Source: Granulicella arctica (lineage in GTDB: Bacteria > Acidobacteriota > Terriglobia > Terriglobales > Acidobacteriaceae). Taken from it: DNA of 64,000 nt. Positions 36,078 to 45,866 of the stretch are shown here, one piece after another. Both the position numbers and the translations under genes were made by a program. Under the pieces are notes generated by a model, which did not search any database, had not been told where the DNA came from, and saw only the letters and a list, made by a program, of their open reading frames with translations. Within the stretch, counting starts at the first letter, position 1. The number at the start of each line of letters is the position of its first letter. The DNA lies in NCBI RefSeq assembly GCF_025685605.1, contig NZ_JAGTUT010000001.1, forward strand, positions 1,302,001 to 1,366,000. The letters are read 5' to 3'.

Positions 36078-39000
36078 TTACCAGCTGATCTTGGCTGAGA
36101 GCTGCATTTGCCGAGGCAGATTGCTTTGCCCCGTACCGGCACCCTTTTGAATCAAACCGAAGGTTGAATCGTTAGTATTGCTATCCGGACTTACCGACCA
36201 CAATGGATGGTTCAATACATTGAAGGCTTCGAGGCGTATCTGTAGGCTCAGCCTTTCGTAAAGTGCGAAATTCTTCGAAAGGTTCGTGTCGAACTGGTGA
36301 CTGCGCGGAAGACGAATCCCGGTGTACGTAGTATTCATCGTCTCTCCATAGCTGGGCACCTGCAGAAAGTTGGCCTGACTGCACGTGCCATCATAATCAA
36401 CCGGCACTTGCACTAGGGGGTACGCGCCCGAACTGTTCTCCTGATACTTCTCGACACATGGAGAGACGAGGCGAATAAAGCCATTGTCCTTCTGGATGTG
36501 TGGGTGAATATAAGGACTACTCAGCAAGTTCGTGCCGCTTGGGATGCCCCACGGTGTACCGGTTTGGTAGACATACAAACTACCTATCTCCCATCCGCCG
36601 ATCGCACCATCAACAATTCGGTTCGTACCGCCTAGAAACGAACGCCCTCGGCCAATCGGTAAAAGATAGACTCCCGAAATAGTGATGCGGTGGGTTCTAT
36701 CGTTACCATCCAAACTTCTTGAGAGCACGCGATACGTCGTATCGGCAAACCCTCCTGCATCCATCTGCTTGGACCAGGTCCACGTACCGTGCATCGTAAG
36801 AGACTTGTTCCATTTATGGGCCGCAGTAACCTGAAGCGAGTTATACCAAGTGCGCGAATCATTAAGCTGATACTCCGTTATGTCCCCAAACTGTGGAAAG
36901 GAACGAGTGAAATTCAGCTGACTGATCGTTGTTGAATCATAGTAGTTCGATCCTTGGAATCCATTGATCCCTTCGAAGGGATTGACAGGATTATTATTCG
37001 TGCAGACCTCGTATCTTCCACCCAATGCTGGATTGCAGGGAGCATACGCGGCGGCACTCTGGTGATTGATGTTGTCACTGCTATCGCCATTGTTCAGGCG
37101 GCTTCCAACGTAGGCGATGCTGATCGTGTCGTTTCTGCGAAACTGCTGCTCTATCCCAACAGAGTATGTCCAGAAGTTGGGAATCTTGTAGTGCGGGTTC
37201 AGAAAAAACGGACTCTGTCCTAATTGTTCCAGCATGCCGAGCGAAGACCCGGTAGGTTGAATCACTGAGGGATAGAGGTGACTGATGGGATTAACAAGAT
37301 TGGGATACGAAGTGCTTGGTCGTGTTGGGTCACTCGCCTGGTAGTTTGTCGTGGCGCTGAAGCCATAGGTCGACGGCGCCGCTTGCTGACTCCGAAACGA
37401 TTCTCCGAAACCTCCACGAAGAACCATTCGGTCATTGAGGGCGTAGGCGAAACCCACGCGCGGCTGAACACTCCCCTTCGTGAGTGCGAATGGTGCACGG
37501 GGATTGCCGTTGACCCCGAGGTACGTAATGCCGCCAAGCAGCGGCCCGTGACCAGGAACAGAGACCTGGGAATCGATTGGGTTCGTAGCAGTGGTATTGA
37601 ATGCGTAATTCGCAAAATTATTCCGCTCGGTTTGGGCTGGATCAAAATCCCAACGCACTCCAAGGTTGAGAGTGAGCCTCCTCGTCACCTTCCAATCGTC
37701 CTGAACGAACGGAGCCCAGTAGTGCGAGGAGAAGAACGTTTTCACATTGATGGAGTTACTGCCTGAGGTGAGATTACCGAGCAACAATGAAGCGATGGAA
37801 TTACCGCTGGCAACGTCATACGGGCCACAGCAGTTGGTCTGGGTCCACTGACGATCAACAGAGAGATTGTTGCCGCCGCCTACAATGTTATTTCCTGATT
37901 GCTGGAAACGTGCGTCAAGCCCTGCATGAATAGTCTGCTTATTCTTTACCCAGGTTACCGACGGAAACAGGAGGAGAGAGTTGCTGACCGTTTGTGAATT
38001 ATTGTTTGTGCCAAGGGAGGCGAATTCACTAACCTGAATGTAGGGAAACTCGGCTGCGGCTGCGGAGCCCATACTAGCCACATCTGCTGAAGATAGCCCC
38101 AGTGTTGTGGGATCAAAGCGCGGCCCACCAAACGAGTAGTCAGCTCTGATGGATACGTTGCTGCGAAAGTCCAACAACAGGTTGGGGCTAACAGTGTGAG
38201 TCTCTTCAAGAGTGAAGGTATGACTACGTTCCCCGTGAGGCAGTTGACCGTTATCCGCCGCATTATTAAAGCCGACATAGCTTCGACTTTCGACTCGCTC
38301 CCAATATCCGTAGTGGAAGCTGAAACGATCTTTAGATGAGATGTTCTCATCCCATTTTCCGAGCACATTGCGGTAACGGTCGGTATCAGCAGCAGCAACC
38401 GTATAGTTGTTTGCGAAAGGATTGGAGCCGGCTGCTGTTTGTGTGTTGGGCGCGGGATAATAAGAAAGTATTTTTTGACAACAGTATTTATTCGTGAGGT
38501 CGGGATAATGTTTGCGGCGGGTGTTGGATTAATACCATCGGAAGGACCGAACGGAACGCGGACGTAAGTTCCGTTACCGTTTTGAGCTACGTTTTCCGGA
38601 TCTAGCAGGCTGATAGGAGCATAGGCCGAGCCGGTGTAGTAGACCAGATTAGAGAAGTCACCCTTCAGCCAGGATGGACTTGGGACGGAGTCGGTAACAG
38701 TATTCGGTTCAACTTCATTCCAATTTTCATATTGCATTGTAAAAAAGGATTTATCACGGCCGTTGTACACCTTCGGTATAACAATCGGCCCATCCAACTC
38801 GAAGCCATACTGGTCCAGCTTATGCTTTTGCGTTCCGAACTGCGACGTGTCTGTCCCGGGCAGCGCGGTAGCGATTTTGTAATTGTTCTGCCATAAGTTG
38901 GCGTCGAGAAATGTACGGCGGGCGTACTCATAAACATCGCCGTGGATTCGGTTCGTGCCCGACTTGAGGATAACGTCCTCGACACCGCCCGAGTTACGGC

Positions 39001-39694
39001 CAAAACGCGAGTCATAGGCGTTCGTCACGATCTTGAACTCCTGCACTGAATCGACAGGCGGCACATACGCAATGCGCGCGTTGCCCGTGTTGTTTGTCGA
39101 AGACGCCTCGTTGGATACCCCATCCAACATTAACTCGACGTTCCCCGCTCCGCCGCCGTTGATAGCGGTGTTCGCCTGCGTATCGTCAAATGGGCGTTGA
39201 TATTGAGTAGCTCCCTGGTTCCAGGTCACTCCCGCGCTCAAGATAGATAGCATCCCGGGATCACGGCCGTTAAGGGGGAGTTCAGCAACCCGGGTATTCT
39301 CCACGACCTCTCCAGCATCCCCCTTCCCAAAATCAATGAGTGGATCACTGTTGACCGTCACTGTCTCAGAGCTACTTCCGACCTTCATAGCAAAATCGAC
39401 GGTTGCTGTTTGATCGACCTGTAGATTAATTCCTGTGTGTACTGCAGTTTCAAACCCTTTTGCTTCTACGGATAGTGTGTAGTTTCCCACCTTCAAATAG
39501 GGAATGGTGTAGTCCCCTGATCGTGTCGTTGCCGTCCTGGTCACTACGTTGGTGTCAACATTGAGCGCGGTGATCGTAGCCTTGGTCAGGACCGCTCCAG
39601 ATGGATCCGTCACACGACCTGTAAACTGTCGCGCACTTAGTAAGCTTGCGGATAGCAGGAATAGTGCTGTTAGCGGTACACGAACATGGATCAT
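36078..39694 (-). pseudogene. Oar-like TonB-dependent receptor, single frameshift
   Basis: Two overlapping frames together make a ~1205-residue receptor. The N-terminal part starts at ATG 39694 (GAGGG upstream), with signal peptide, carboxypeptidase-regulatory-like domain (FTGRVTDPSGAVLTKATITA), and plug (VAELPLNGRDPGMLSILSAG). Near 38470, at TACTTT next to a run of six A, the protein frame is lost; the C-terminal frame picks up at SYYPAPNTQT and runs through the barrel (GKWDENISSKDRFSFHYGY) to AKISW. One inserted base restores it. Such receptors take up glycans or peptides in acidobacteria. It could be a real mutation, programmed slippage or a sequencing error at a homopolymer. Confidence 0.85.
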
Positions 39695-40330
39695 TCTGGC
39701 CCTCACATCCAAGTTGGCGATCATGGCCACTCAGGTGCTTCCTACCTTGCTGAGTAATGCGCTTTGGTATGCCATATCCGACTTAGAAGTATGGCTCTTG
39801 ATGAAACAACGATGAGTCGCCTTACCAAACTTGGATTGGGTAGCGATTGGTTTTACAGCGAGCAGCGACCTCACCTTTCCGATCGCTGGGCCCATCCCTG
39901 CAAGGTGGTTTCGACCGCGGCGCGTTGACGTCGATATTCACAGGATTGAAGCGGCTACGCTGTGGCCCAGAATCCTCACCTCCCACAAGAATCGGACTTT
40001 CAGGAGACCAATCGGAGCGCAGGTCTGAGAAAGCGCCAAGAGCTTCTAGACGACATCGGGGCTGAATTCTTCGTTTTGCTTGTAGCGCTAAACCAGTCCA
40101 TCAGCGTAAGCCGGTGATTGCGCCGATATATTGCTTACGGTCCAGCCACGCTTGCATGATGTTTACAGATCAAAAACACGCTAGGGACGAGGGGAAGACA
40201 CTCCAACTGCAGGTTTGGATTTAGAGCTTTGCGTAGAATTCTCCGCGCGAGAAATGGTAGCGTTTTCATTCGATTCGCCTCCAGAGAGTTACGGTTCCTA
40301 GTTCACAAGGATTGCGTTGGTAGCGCTATT
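39695..40330. other. Leader of the Oar-like receptor and intergenic sequence
   Basis: No gene with protein-like character is seen on either strand. It separates the receptor start from a perfect LacI-type palindrome at 40331-40346. Confidence 0.4.
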
Positions 40331-40346
40331 TTGAAAACGTTTTCAA
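40331..40346. promoter_or_regulatory. Perfect LacI-family-type operator palindrome
   Basis: TTGAAAACGTTTTCAA is a perfect 16-base palindrome with the central CG and flanking TGAAA/TTTCA of LacI/GalR-family operators. It lies ~640 bases upstream of the Oar-like receptor, with no LacI gene in the window. Confidence 0.45.
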
Positions 40347-40534
40347 CGAGAAGGACCATACCTTTATGGTCAGAAGCTTGTCAACTAAAAAACTTTGAAA
40401 GGTTCGGTTGTTGCGTTTGAGGCTGTGAGAGATTATTTGTTATCGCGAAATGACATAGCGGACCTTGGCTTTCACATAGGCAGGTTCATTCAAGTGTTCT
40501 CATCCTTCCGAGCTTCCGACCAACCGAAAGGTGC

Positions 40535-41188
40535 CTACACTAACTGGCCTCTGTTCTGTCTAAACCAGTCCCGCGAACAGGCCCGGTCTGTTTCAATCCT
40601 TCGGAGCATGGTTTGGCTGAGAGAGGGGGCAAAGGCTTTCCTGTTTCCGCTGTCGAGAAGACCGGACGGAGCGCGAAACAGAACTTTGCGATAGAGACGC
40701 CTCACTGCCTGCTCGGGAGCGTCTGACGAGGCGATTGGATCGGCGGCAGGTGGTCGTCCGCTCTCGTTACAGGCCTTGCTCCGGGTGAGCCGGATTTCTA
40801 AGAATTTTGTTTGTTCCGCAGGAGTACCGAGAACGCGGAAATCGAGAGCCGTTTGTTCATGCGCTTCTGGGTGCTCCTCACGCCAGAGCACACGCAGCAG
40901 TTCCGGCCAGTCTTCAAGTAGAACCAGGGTGCGAGTCACCATTGCATGGTGAGCCAAGCACAGCGTAATCATCAGGTCCAGCTATGACTCGCCGGCGACA
41001 CCATGACAAACGGCAAGACTTCGTTTGCGGCCTCCAGGTCTGCCACACACGCGGCAACGGTGGCCATCACGCTTAAGCACAGCCTCACGCAATCCTCCAA
41101 AATACTCTTCGTCCTGCCGCTTGAGCGTATAACAGGTCGCACAGAGCCCGACTGTAAGAATCTTGGGATTCCCGCAACGGCAAAGCAT
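40535..41188 (-). pseudogene. HNH endonuclease interrupted by an in-frame amber codon
   Basis: From ATG 41188 the protein has an N-terminal zinc-ribbon (Cys3, Cys5, Cys16, Cys19) and then VLKRDGHRCRVCG, the start of an HNH nuclease. TAG at 40984-40982 interrupts it after GVAGES; the very same frame continues LDLMITLCLAHHAMV, which holds the second half of the HNH core, and runs to 40535. The expected histidine pair reads VCHGV, so one catalytic histidine may also be changed to cysteine. This is consistent with an inactive gene; suppression of the amber codon is possible but unsupported. Confidence 0.7.
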
Positions 41189-41219
41189 CGCACGCTAAGT
41201 TTCCCTCTTCATCCCTGCT

Positions 41220-41408
41220 TTAGTTCTGCAAGGATTCCAAGGTTAATATCGACAGCAATCCAGCCTTCTTTCCAGGGTTCCGTCCGATTTTCGTCAAAGC
41301 TCGTACTTCCCAGCCCTTCGCGATCAATGCCTCGATGAGCCTTCCGCCGACGGAACCAGATCCGCCTGTAACAAATGCCGCCTGCCGCGTCTCTGCCTGC
41401 TGAACCAT
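41220..41408 (-). pseudogene. N-terminal stub of an NAD-dependent epimerase/SDR
   Basis: 62 residues: AAFVTGGSGSVGGRLIEALI is a Rossmann start (GxxGxxG), followed by GWEVRALT. The frame then drifts and stops at 41222-41220; another frame continues WIAVDINLGILAELKQG to 41209. At least 250 residues of a normal epimerase are missing. Confidence 0.6.
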
Positions 41409-41452
41409 CTCGCACCCCTTTCATGCAATCCACTGGGTAGCCAATCTGTTCC

Positions 41453-41945
41453 TTACTCGGCAACGGGTGGAAAGGTTACGCGCAGAACCTTGGCTGTCCG
41501 GGATACGCCGTCGGGCGATTGCGCGGCGCCTCCATCCGTTGTGAAATACGCCACTCGGCCGTAGTCTCCCGGTCCACGCCGCCAGACGCCGCTAGTTGGG
41601 CCGACCAAAACCTCGGTGAACGGATTGCCAACAGCAACGGTAAAGTCAGACCGGTTTGCATCCGCTCCCAGCGAAACCCGATCAATGGTGTTCTCCCTGT
41701 GAGTCGTCGCGTAGGCGACACCAGCTTGCTCATCGAGAACGAAATCATCCCAATAGCGGCCCCCTGCGACAAACCGCGGCTCCTCCGTCGGCTCCAGTGA
41801 AACCGTATCGACCTTTACTTTCATCATCAGATTTTGGGAGGTCGACGTGTAGTAGAGAAAGCTCGTCTTCGCGGCGTAGCGGATACCATTCACCCCGGGC
41901 TGCTCAGGTTTCTTCTATCCCGGCCGGTCCAGCATGTTGTCATGA
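41453..41945 (-). pseudogene. C-terminal fragment of an SMP-30/gluconolactonase-like beta-propeller
   Basis: The open frame from ~41910 reads EQPGVNGIRYAAKTSFLYYT, TSTSQNLMMKVKVD, DDFVLDEQAGVAYATTHREN and ends RVTFPPVAE. These are the last two to three blades of an SMP-30-like propeller. A TAG lies just upstream and the preceding blades are absent. It sits between other broken genes on the same strand. Confidence 0.6.
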
Positions 41946-42062
41946 TTTAGCCAGCCTTAACGTCGGTTGAATGGCCTTCGCGGTTGAGGTTCATGTCTTT
42001 TGGCGAGACCAGTGAACTTGCCTGCTAAAACCTCAGTCTTGAACAGCTTGAGTTCTCCGCGT

Positions 42063-42859
42063 TAGAGACGCAACTACAAATTTGCAATGGAGCAATTCAT
42101 CGATTGGTATTGTTCGGAATCAAGATTGGCCCTGAATCGGACCGTCGTCCTGCGCTTTCGTCTACACCTAGAATCGCTCGGACTCGCCGCAGGTACGACT
42201 AAGAATCGCAGCGGTCAGAAGGCTCGCCTACGAGGCGGCAGACTCCAGTCTGTTGAGTCCGGAACTTGCTGCCGGCATCAGGCGAGTTAGAGGCGTAAAG
42301 CAACTGGGCTGCCGGGCGGGCAACTGGCTGAACCGCGAGCAAGCTCGGTTACTACTTGAGAATCGAACGGAAAAGGTTTACGCAGCATCCGAGACATCGC
42401 TATTATATCTATCCTGCTCGGTTGCGGTCTGCGCCGAGCCGAGTTGTCGGGCCTTGCGACGGGAGGATATTCAGATCCGACAAGGGCACTGGGCTATCGT
42501 TGACCTTGTCGGCAAGGGCAACCACTTCCGAACCGTACCCATGCCGGTCTGGGTGAAGATCGCTGTGAACAGGTGGATGATCGCTGCATCCGTCACGACG
42601 GGTCGGGTATTCAGGGCAGTTAGTCGCCACAGAACCGCCTGGGGAACCGGCATTTCCGAGAACGTCGTCTGGTACGTGGTCCGGAGCTGTGCCGGGCGCC
42701 TGGAGCTCAACCATCTCGCCCCTCATGATCTTCGGCGCACCTGCGCAAAGCTGTGTCATGTGAATGGCGGGCGAGTTGGAGCAAATACAGTTCCTTCTGG
42801 GCCACGCCTCCGTCCTGACAACCGAGCGTTACCTCGGGTACAAGCAGAGCTTGGAATAG
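42063..42859 (+). pseudogene. Tyrosine recombinase (XerC/D-like) with several frameshifts
   Basis: Parts in different frames: NYKFAMEQFIDWYCSESRLA (N-terminal core-binding domain), NWLNREQARLLLENRTEKVY, ILLGCGLRRAELSGL (first catalytic Arg, in a frame different from both flanks), LVGKGNHFRTVPMPVWVKIA, LAPHDLRRTCAKLCH (His-x-x-Arg), and QFLLGHASVLTTERYLGYK (His and Tyr), ending TAG 42857-42859. All catalytic residues can still be traced, so decay is recent, but at least three indels disrupt it. It may have moved the broken cargo found at 40.5-41.9 kb. Confidence 0.8.
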
Positions 42860-43069
42860 CCCGTAAACGACCGCTTTGGCTGCCTGTTCTCCGGAGCTGT
42901 CGATTTGCGCTAAAGCCTGTTCTCCTCAGTTGAGAATGGATGGCTGCATCGCTTCCAAGAAGCCGGCCTATCGGGACTGATCCTAGCTTGCGTTTCAAAT
43001 CTACGGCAATCAGGATGAACACCCTCGTGCTAGTTCCTGTGGTTGTTTGTTGACAACAAGCGCGTCGTA

Positions 43070-44041
43070 TCAATTCATTGAAAAACCAGCGCGGATCTCC
43101 CGAACACCGCGCCCGAGGCGATCCCGCAAGAGAGCACGGAGGGTGGCGCCATCCGCGTATCCGACTGCTGTCGCGATGGCCTCGATATCGTAGCTATCAC
43201 GATGAAGAAGAGACTGGGCATGTTCCACACGCAGATCCTGGAAATAGTCAAGGGGAGACTTGCCTAGGACGGCATGGCAACGGCGCTGCAGGGTGCGAGC
43301 GCTGGTCGCAAGTGCTTTGGACGCAGCCTGCAGGGAAAAGCCATCCTTCAGATTCAACCGAGCCCAACGTTCGAAACGCAGGATCATCGGGTCTGCCTGG
43401 GCAAGGTGATTCGGGATGATGAACGGCGCCTGGGAAGAGCGCAGATCGGCAGTCAGGTAACAAGACACAGTGTCTGCCAGTTCAGGGCTCGCTTGCCGGA
43501 TGATCCAGAGCGCCAAGTCGAGATGTCCCATGGCTGAGCCGGCCGTGACGCCGATCGTGCATGGAACCACCATACGAGATTCATCCAGCTGCACGTATGG
43601 AAACCGCCGTCGGAAGAACGGCGCAAGTGACCAGGTGGTGGTGGATTTCTGCAGATCAAGGAGACCTGTTTCCGCGAGAATAAACGTGCCCATACACGCG
43701 GCGCCGATCAGGGTACCCCTTGCGCTCCACTTTAGCAGTTGTGACTTAGCATCACGCATGTCCGCCCGCTCGAGCCTAGCGAAGAGCTCATCTGGTGTTC
43801 CGGCGAGCACAGCAGGGACGATGACCCAGTCCGGCCTCGAAGCTGGCTTGATGGATTGGACAGGCACCGTGAGGCCCTGCGAGGTATGAACCGTTCGTCG
43901 GACACCAACGGTCGTGACATCGAAGCGAGGGGTTCCGTCAAAGAGCTTGGCGGATAGGCGGCTCGCCGTAGAGAACGCGTCCAAGGTAACGGAGAGCCCT
44001 GTATCGAAGACCCCATCGATCGCGAGTATAAATATACGCAT
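43070..44041 (-). CDS. GlxA-family transcriptional regulator (DJ-1/PfpI + AraC)
   Basis: 323 residues. Residues 1-185 form a DJ-1/PfpI-like amidotransferase fold with Cys116 in the nucleophile-elbow position (IGAACMGTFILAE). Residues ~215-320 are an AraC DNA-binding domain with two helix-turn-helix units (FSLQAASKALATSARTLQRR and DIEAIATAVGYADGATLRALL). GlxA-type regulators control amine, arginine or aldehyde catabolism and stress genes. It is divergent from a carbonic anhydrase; a perfect dyad (44060-44077) lies in the 132-base gap and could be its site or that of another factor. Confidence 0.9.
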   Translation of the reverse strand: MRIFILAIDGVFDTGLSVTLDAFSTASRLSAKLFDGTPRFDVTTVGVRRTVHTSQGLTVPVQSIKPASRPDWVIVPAVLAGTPDELFARLERADMRDAKSQLLKWSARGTLIGAACMGTFILAETGLLDLQKSTTTWSLAPFFRRRFPYVQLDESRMVVPCTIGVTAGSAMGHLDLALWIIRQASPELADTVSCYLTADLRSSQAPFIIPNHLAQADPMILRFERWARLNLKDGFSLQAASKALATSARTLQRRCHAVLGKSPLDYFQDLRVEHAQSLLHRDSYDIEAIATAVGYADGATLRALLRDRLGRGVREIRAGFSMN

Positions 44042-44059
44042 GGCGTAAATGACCTCAAA

Positions 44060-44077
44060 ATTGTCGTTCGCGACAAT
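44060..44077. promoter_or_regulatory. Dyad between glxA-type regulator and carbonic anhydrase
   Basis: ATTGTCGttcgCGACAAT: seven-base perfect arms and a four-base centre. It ends directly at a TACTAT element (44077-44082) that could be the -10 box of the carbonic anhydrase gene, and lies 19 bases from the regulator ATG. Confidence 0.5.
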
Positions 44078-44173
44078 ACTATTGTAACGCAGCTGGAACT
44101 AAAGTAGCTCTATTGAAGTCTGCCTTTCACACACGGCAAGCAATCACACCAAAACTTTTCAGGAGAATTCACC

Positions 44174-44734
44174 ATGAGCGCCTTCGACAACATGCTGGTC
44201 CGTAACAAAGAGTTTGCCGCCCACGTTTCTTCCGAAGGCACACCGATGCCTTCGCTTCCAGAGAGTCTCCCCTACGTCAAGTCGCTCATCATTACCTGCG
44301 CCGATATGCGCGTCGATCCAGCTCATGTACTCGGCGTGGACTTAGGCGAAGCAGTTGTGATGCGCAATATTGGTGGTCGCATCACTCCGGGTCTGATTGA
44401 GCAGATCGGGATGCTGGGCAGGATCGGCCAAGTCGCCGGTGAAACTCCCGGCGGCGGCGGAGAATTTCACATCGTGATCCTTCAGCACACCGATTGCGGA
44501 ATCACTCGGCTTGCCGGAGATTCGGCTCTGCTGGCGAACTACTTTCAGATACCCGAAACTGAATTGGAGGCAAAGACCGTCCTCGATCCGCGCAGCGCCA
44601 TTGCTATGGATGTAGCGGCGCTCAGAGCAATCACGGCCCTACCTGCTTCGTGGATCATTTCCGGTGTCAACTATGACGTCACCACTGGTCTGGCAGAGGT
44701 CGTTGTCCCACCTGCGCCTCTGCGCACCGCTTAA
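44174..44734 (+). CDS. Beta-class carbonic anhydrase
   Basis: 186 residues. Zinc ligands Cys42, His105 and Cys108 with the Asp44-Arg46 pair in TCADMRVDP and LQHTDCGI; MRNIGGRI follows at 63-70. These are complete for a beta-carbonic anhydrase, which interconverts CO2 and bicarbonate in the cytoplasm. The gene is slightly short but not truncated. AGGAGA precedes ATG 44174. It is divergent from a GlxA-type regulator and ends four bases before a strong hairpin, so it is a single-gene unit. Confidence 0.93.
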   Translation: MSAFDNMLVRNKEFAAHVSSEGTPMPSLPESLPYVKSLIITCADMRVDPAHVLGVDLGEAVVMRNIGGRITPGLIEQIGMLGRIGQVAGETPGGGGEFHIVILQHTDCGITRLAGDSALLANYFQIPETELEAKTVLDPRSAIAMDVAALRAITALPASWIISGVNYDVTTGLAEVVVPPAPLRTA

Positions 44735-44737
44735 GGT

Positions 44738-44779
44738 TATGCGCACGCAAGAGACGTTGACCGCTCTTGCGTGCGCATA
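44738..44779. terminator. Strong stem-loop after the carbonic anhydrase gene
   Basis: atgcgcacgcaagag (44739-44753) pairs perfectly with ctcttgcgtgcgcat (44764-44778), extended by one T-A pair, around a ten-base loop. There is no U-tract on either strand, so it may act as an RNA-stabilising or Rho-assisted end rather than an intrinsic terminator. Confidence 0.6.
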
Positions 44780-44987
44780 GGTAATCAGAAACGCTCTCTT
44801 GGTTAGCAAGACCGATGCCCGAGGTACTTCGACGTGCTGAACGGCCTCACCGGAGCGGGTCACGATCCATGTCTCGTCCAGTAGGAAGACACGATCTCAC
44901 CGTCGTGCATCTCGATAGAATTATGGACTGCTGAGCGAGGCTCGTGGAGAGGCAGGTCTCAGGAAACAGTGCAGTGCAACGAATGTC
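44780..44987. other. Intergenic sequence
   Basis: A minus-strand frame (WIVTRSGEAVQHVEVPRASV, within 44639-44863) looks mildly protein-like but runs through the hairpin and has no start signal; I do not call it. Confidence 0.35.
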
Positions 44988-45674
44988 CTAAAGCTTTCGT
45001 GCGCGCTTCGTCTTCTGAGTTCCGCCGGAAGGTTTTGGTGTTGGCGAATTGTTTCTATGTCCAAGTAAAGCATCGAAGATAGTTTCGAACACCTGGTCCG
45101 CAACTGCTGATGAGATCAAGCCTGGATTGAACTGTTGTTCTAGGATGACCGCACCGGGAATCCCTCGCAGGATGGCTAGAGCGATGATATCTCTTTCTTT
45201 CGTTTCGACCGTAGATACACCTCTACCGGACAAGATGGCCCGCCCCATGTCCTCATAGATAAGTTTATAAAGATCTCGCACCCGCTGCAGAGAAGCTTTG
45301 TTGCGCAATGCCAGCAGTTTGAACTCCAACATGAGAATTGGCCAGTTTTCATTTCGTAGCGCCCCAAGGAAGAGCTTCTTAACGATAGCCAGGCGCTGCT
45401 CGAGATCTTTCCCTTCCGCAGAATGAAGAAACTCATCCCGCCGCTCTTGTGCCTTCCTTTCAATGAGCGCAAAAAAAATATCTTCCTTGCTTCGAAAGTG
45501 AGCGTAGACCGCGCCTTTTGTGCGACCGGCTTCTGCGGCAATCGCCTCTATCTGGGCTCGCTCATATCCATCCCGAACGAACACTCTCTCCGAGGCATCA
45601 AGCACACTGCGGAGCGTGGCCTCCGTCTTTACCTGATGTTTGTTAAGAAGAGTTCCCGGCCTTGTGTTTTTCAT
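44988..45674 (-). CDS. TetR/AcrR-family regulator of the adjacent efflux operon
   Basis: 228 residues. The helix-turn-helix (AQIEAIAAEAGRTKGAVYAHF, residues ~41-61) is followed by SKEDIFFALIE, the AcrR-type signature. The C-terminal domain has an MLEFKLLALRN segment that is common in RND repressors. It is divergent from the secreted protein and mdtABC-type genes and presumably represses them until a substrate binds. The tail is very basic (TQKTKRARKL). Confidence 0.9.
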   Translation of the reverse strand: MKNTRPGTLLNKHQVKTEATLRSVLDASERVFVRDGYERAQIEAIAAEAGRTKGAVYAHFRSKEDIFFALIERKAQERRDEFLHSAEGKDLEQRLAIVKKLFLGALRNENWPILMLEFKLLALRNKASLQRVRDLYKLIYEDMGRAILSGRGVSTVETKERDIIALAILRGIPGAVILEQQFNPGLISSAVADQVFETIFDALLGHRNNSPTPKPSGGTQKTKRARKL

Positions 45675-45866
45675 CCCTACCTACTTTACAGCGAGCTATT
45701 TGGACTTGAAAAACAAGGAACGTTAATCTTGAACGGCCTGCTACATAACCTCTCAAGGTGGCCTGTGTGGTGTACCGTTTCGGCCGCTTCACTTTATCGG
45801 AACAAAATGCATCCGTGCGCGTATCAACTTATTCTAATACCTAGTCCGATCCACAAGGAGAGTCTG

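Noticed and set aside
44639..44863. 74-residue minus-strand frame after the carbonic anhydrase
   Set aside because: Runs through the strong hairpin and into the end of the anhydrase gene; no start signal.
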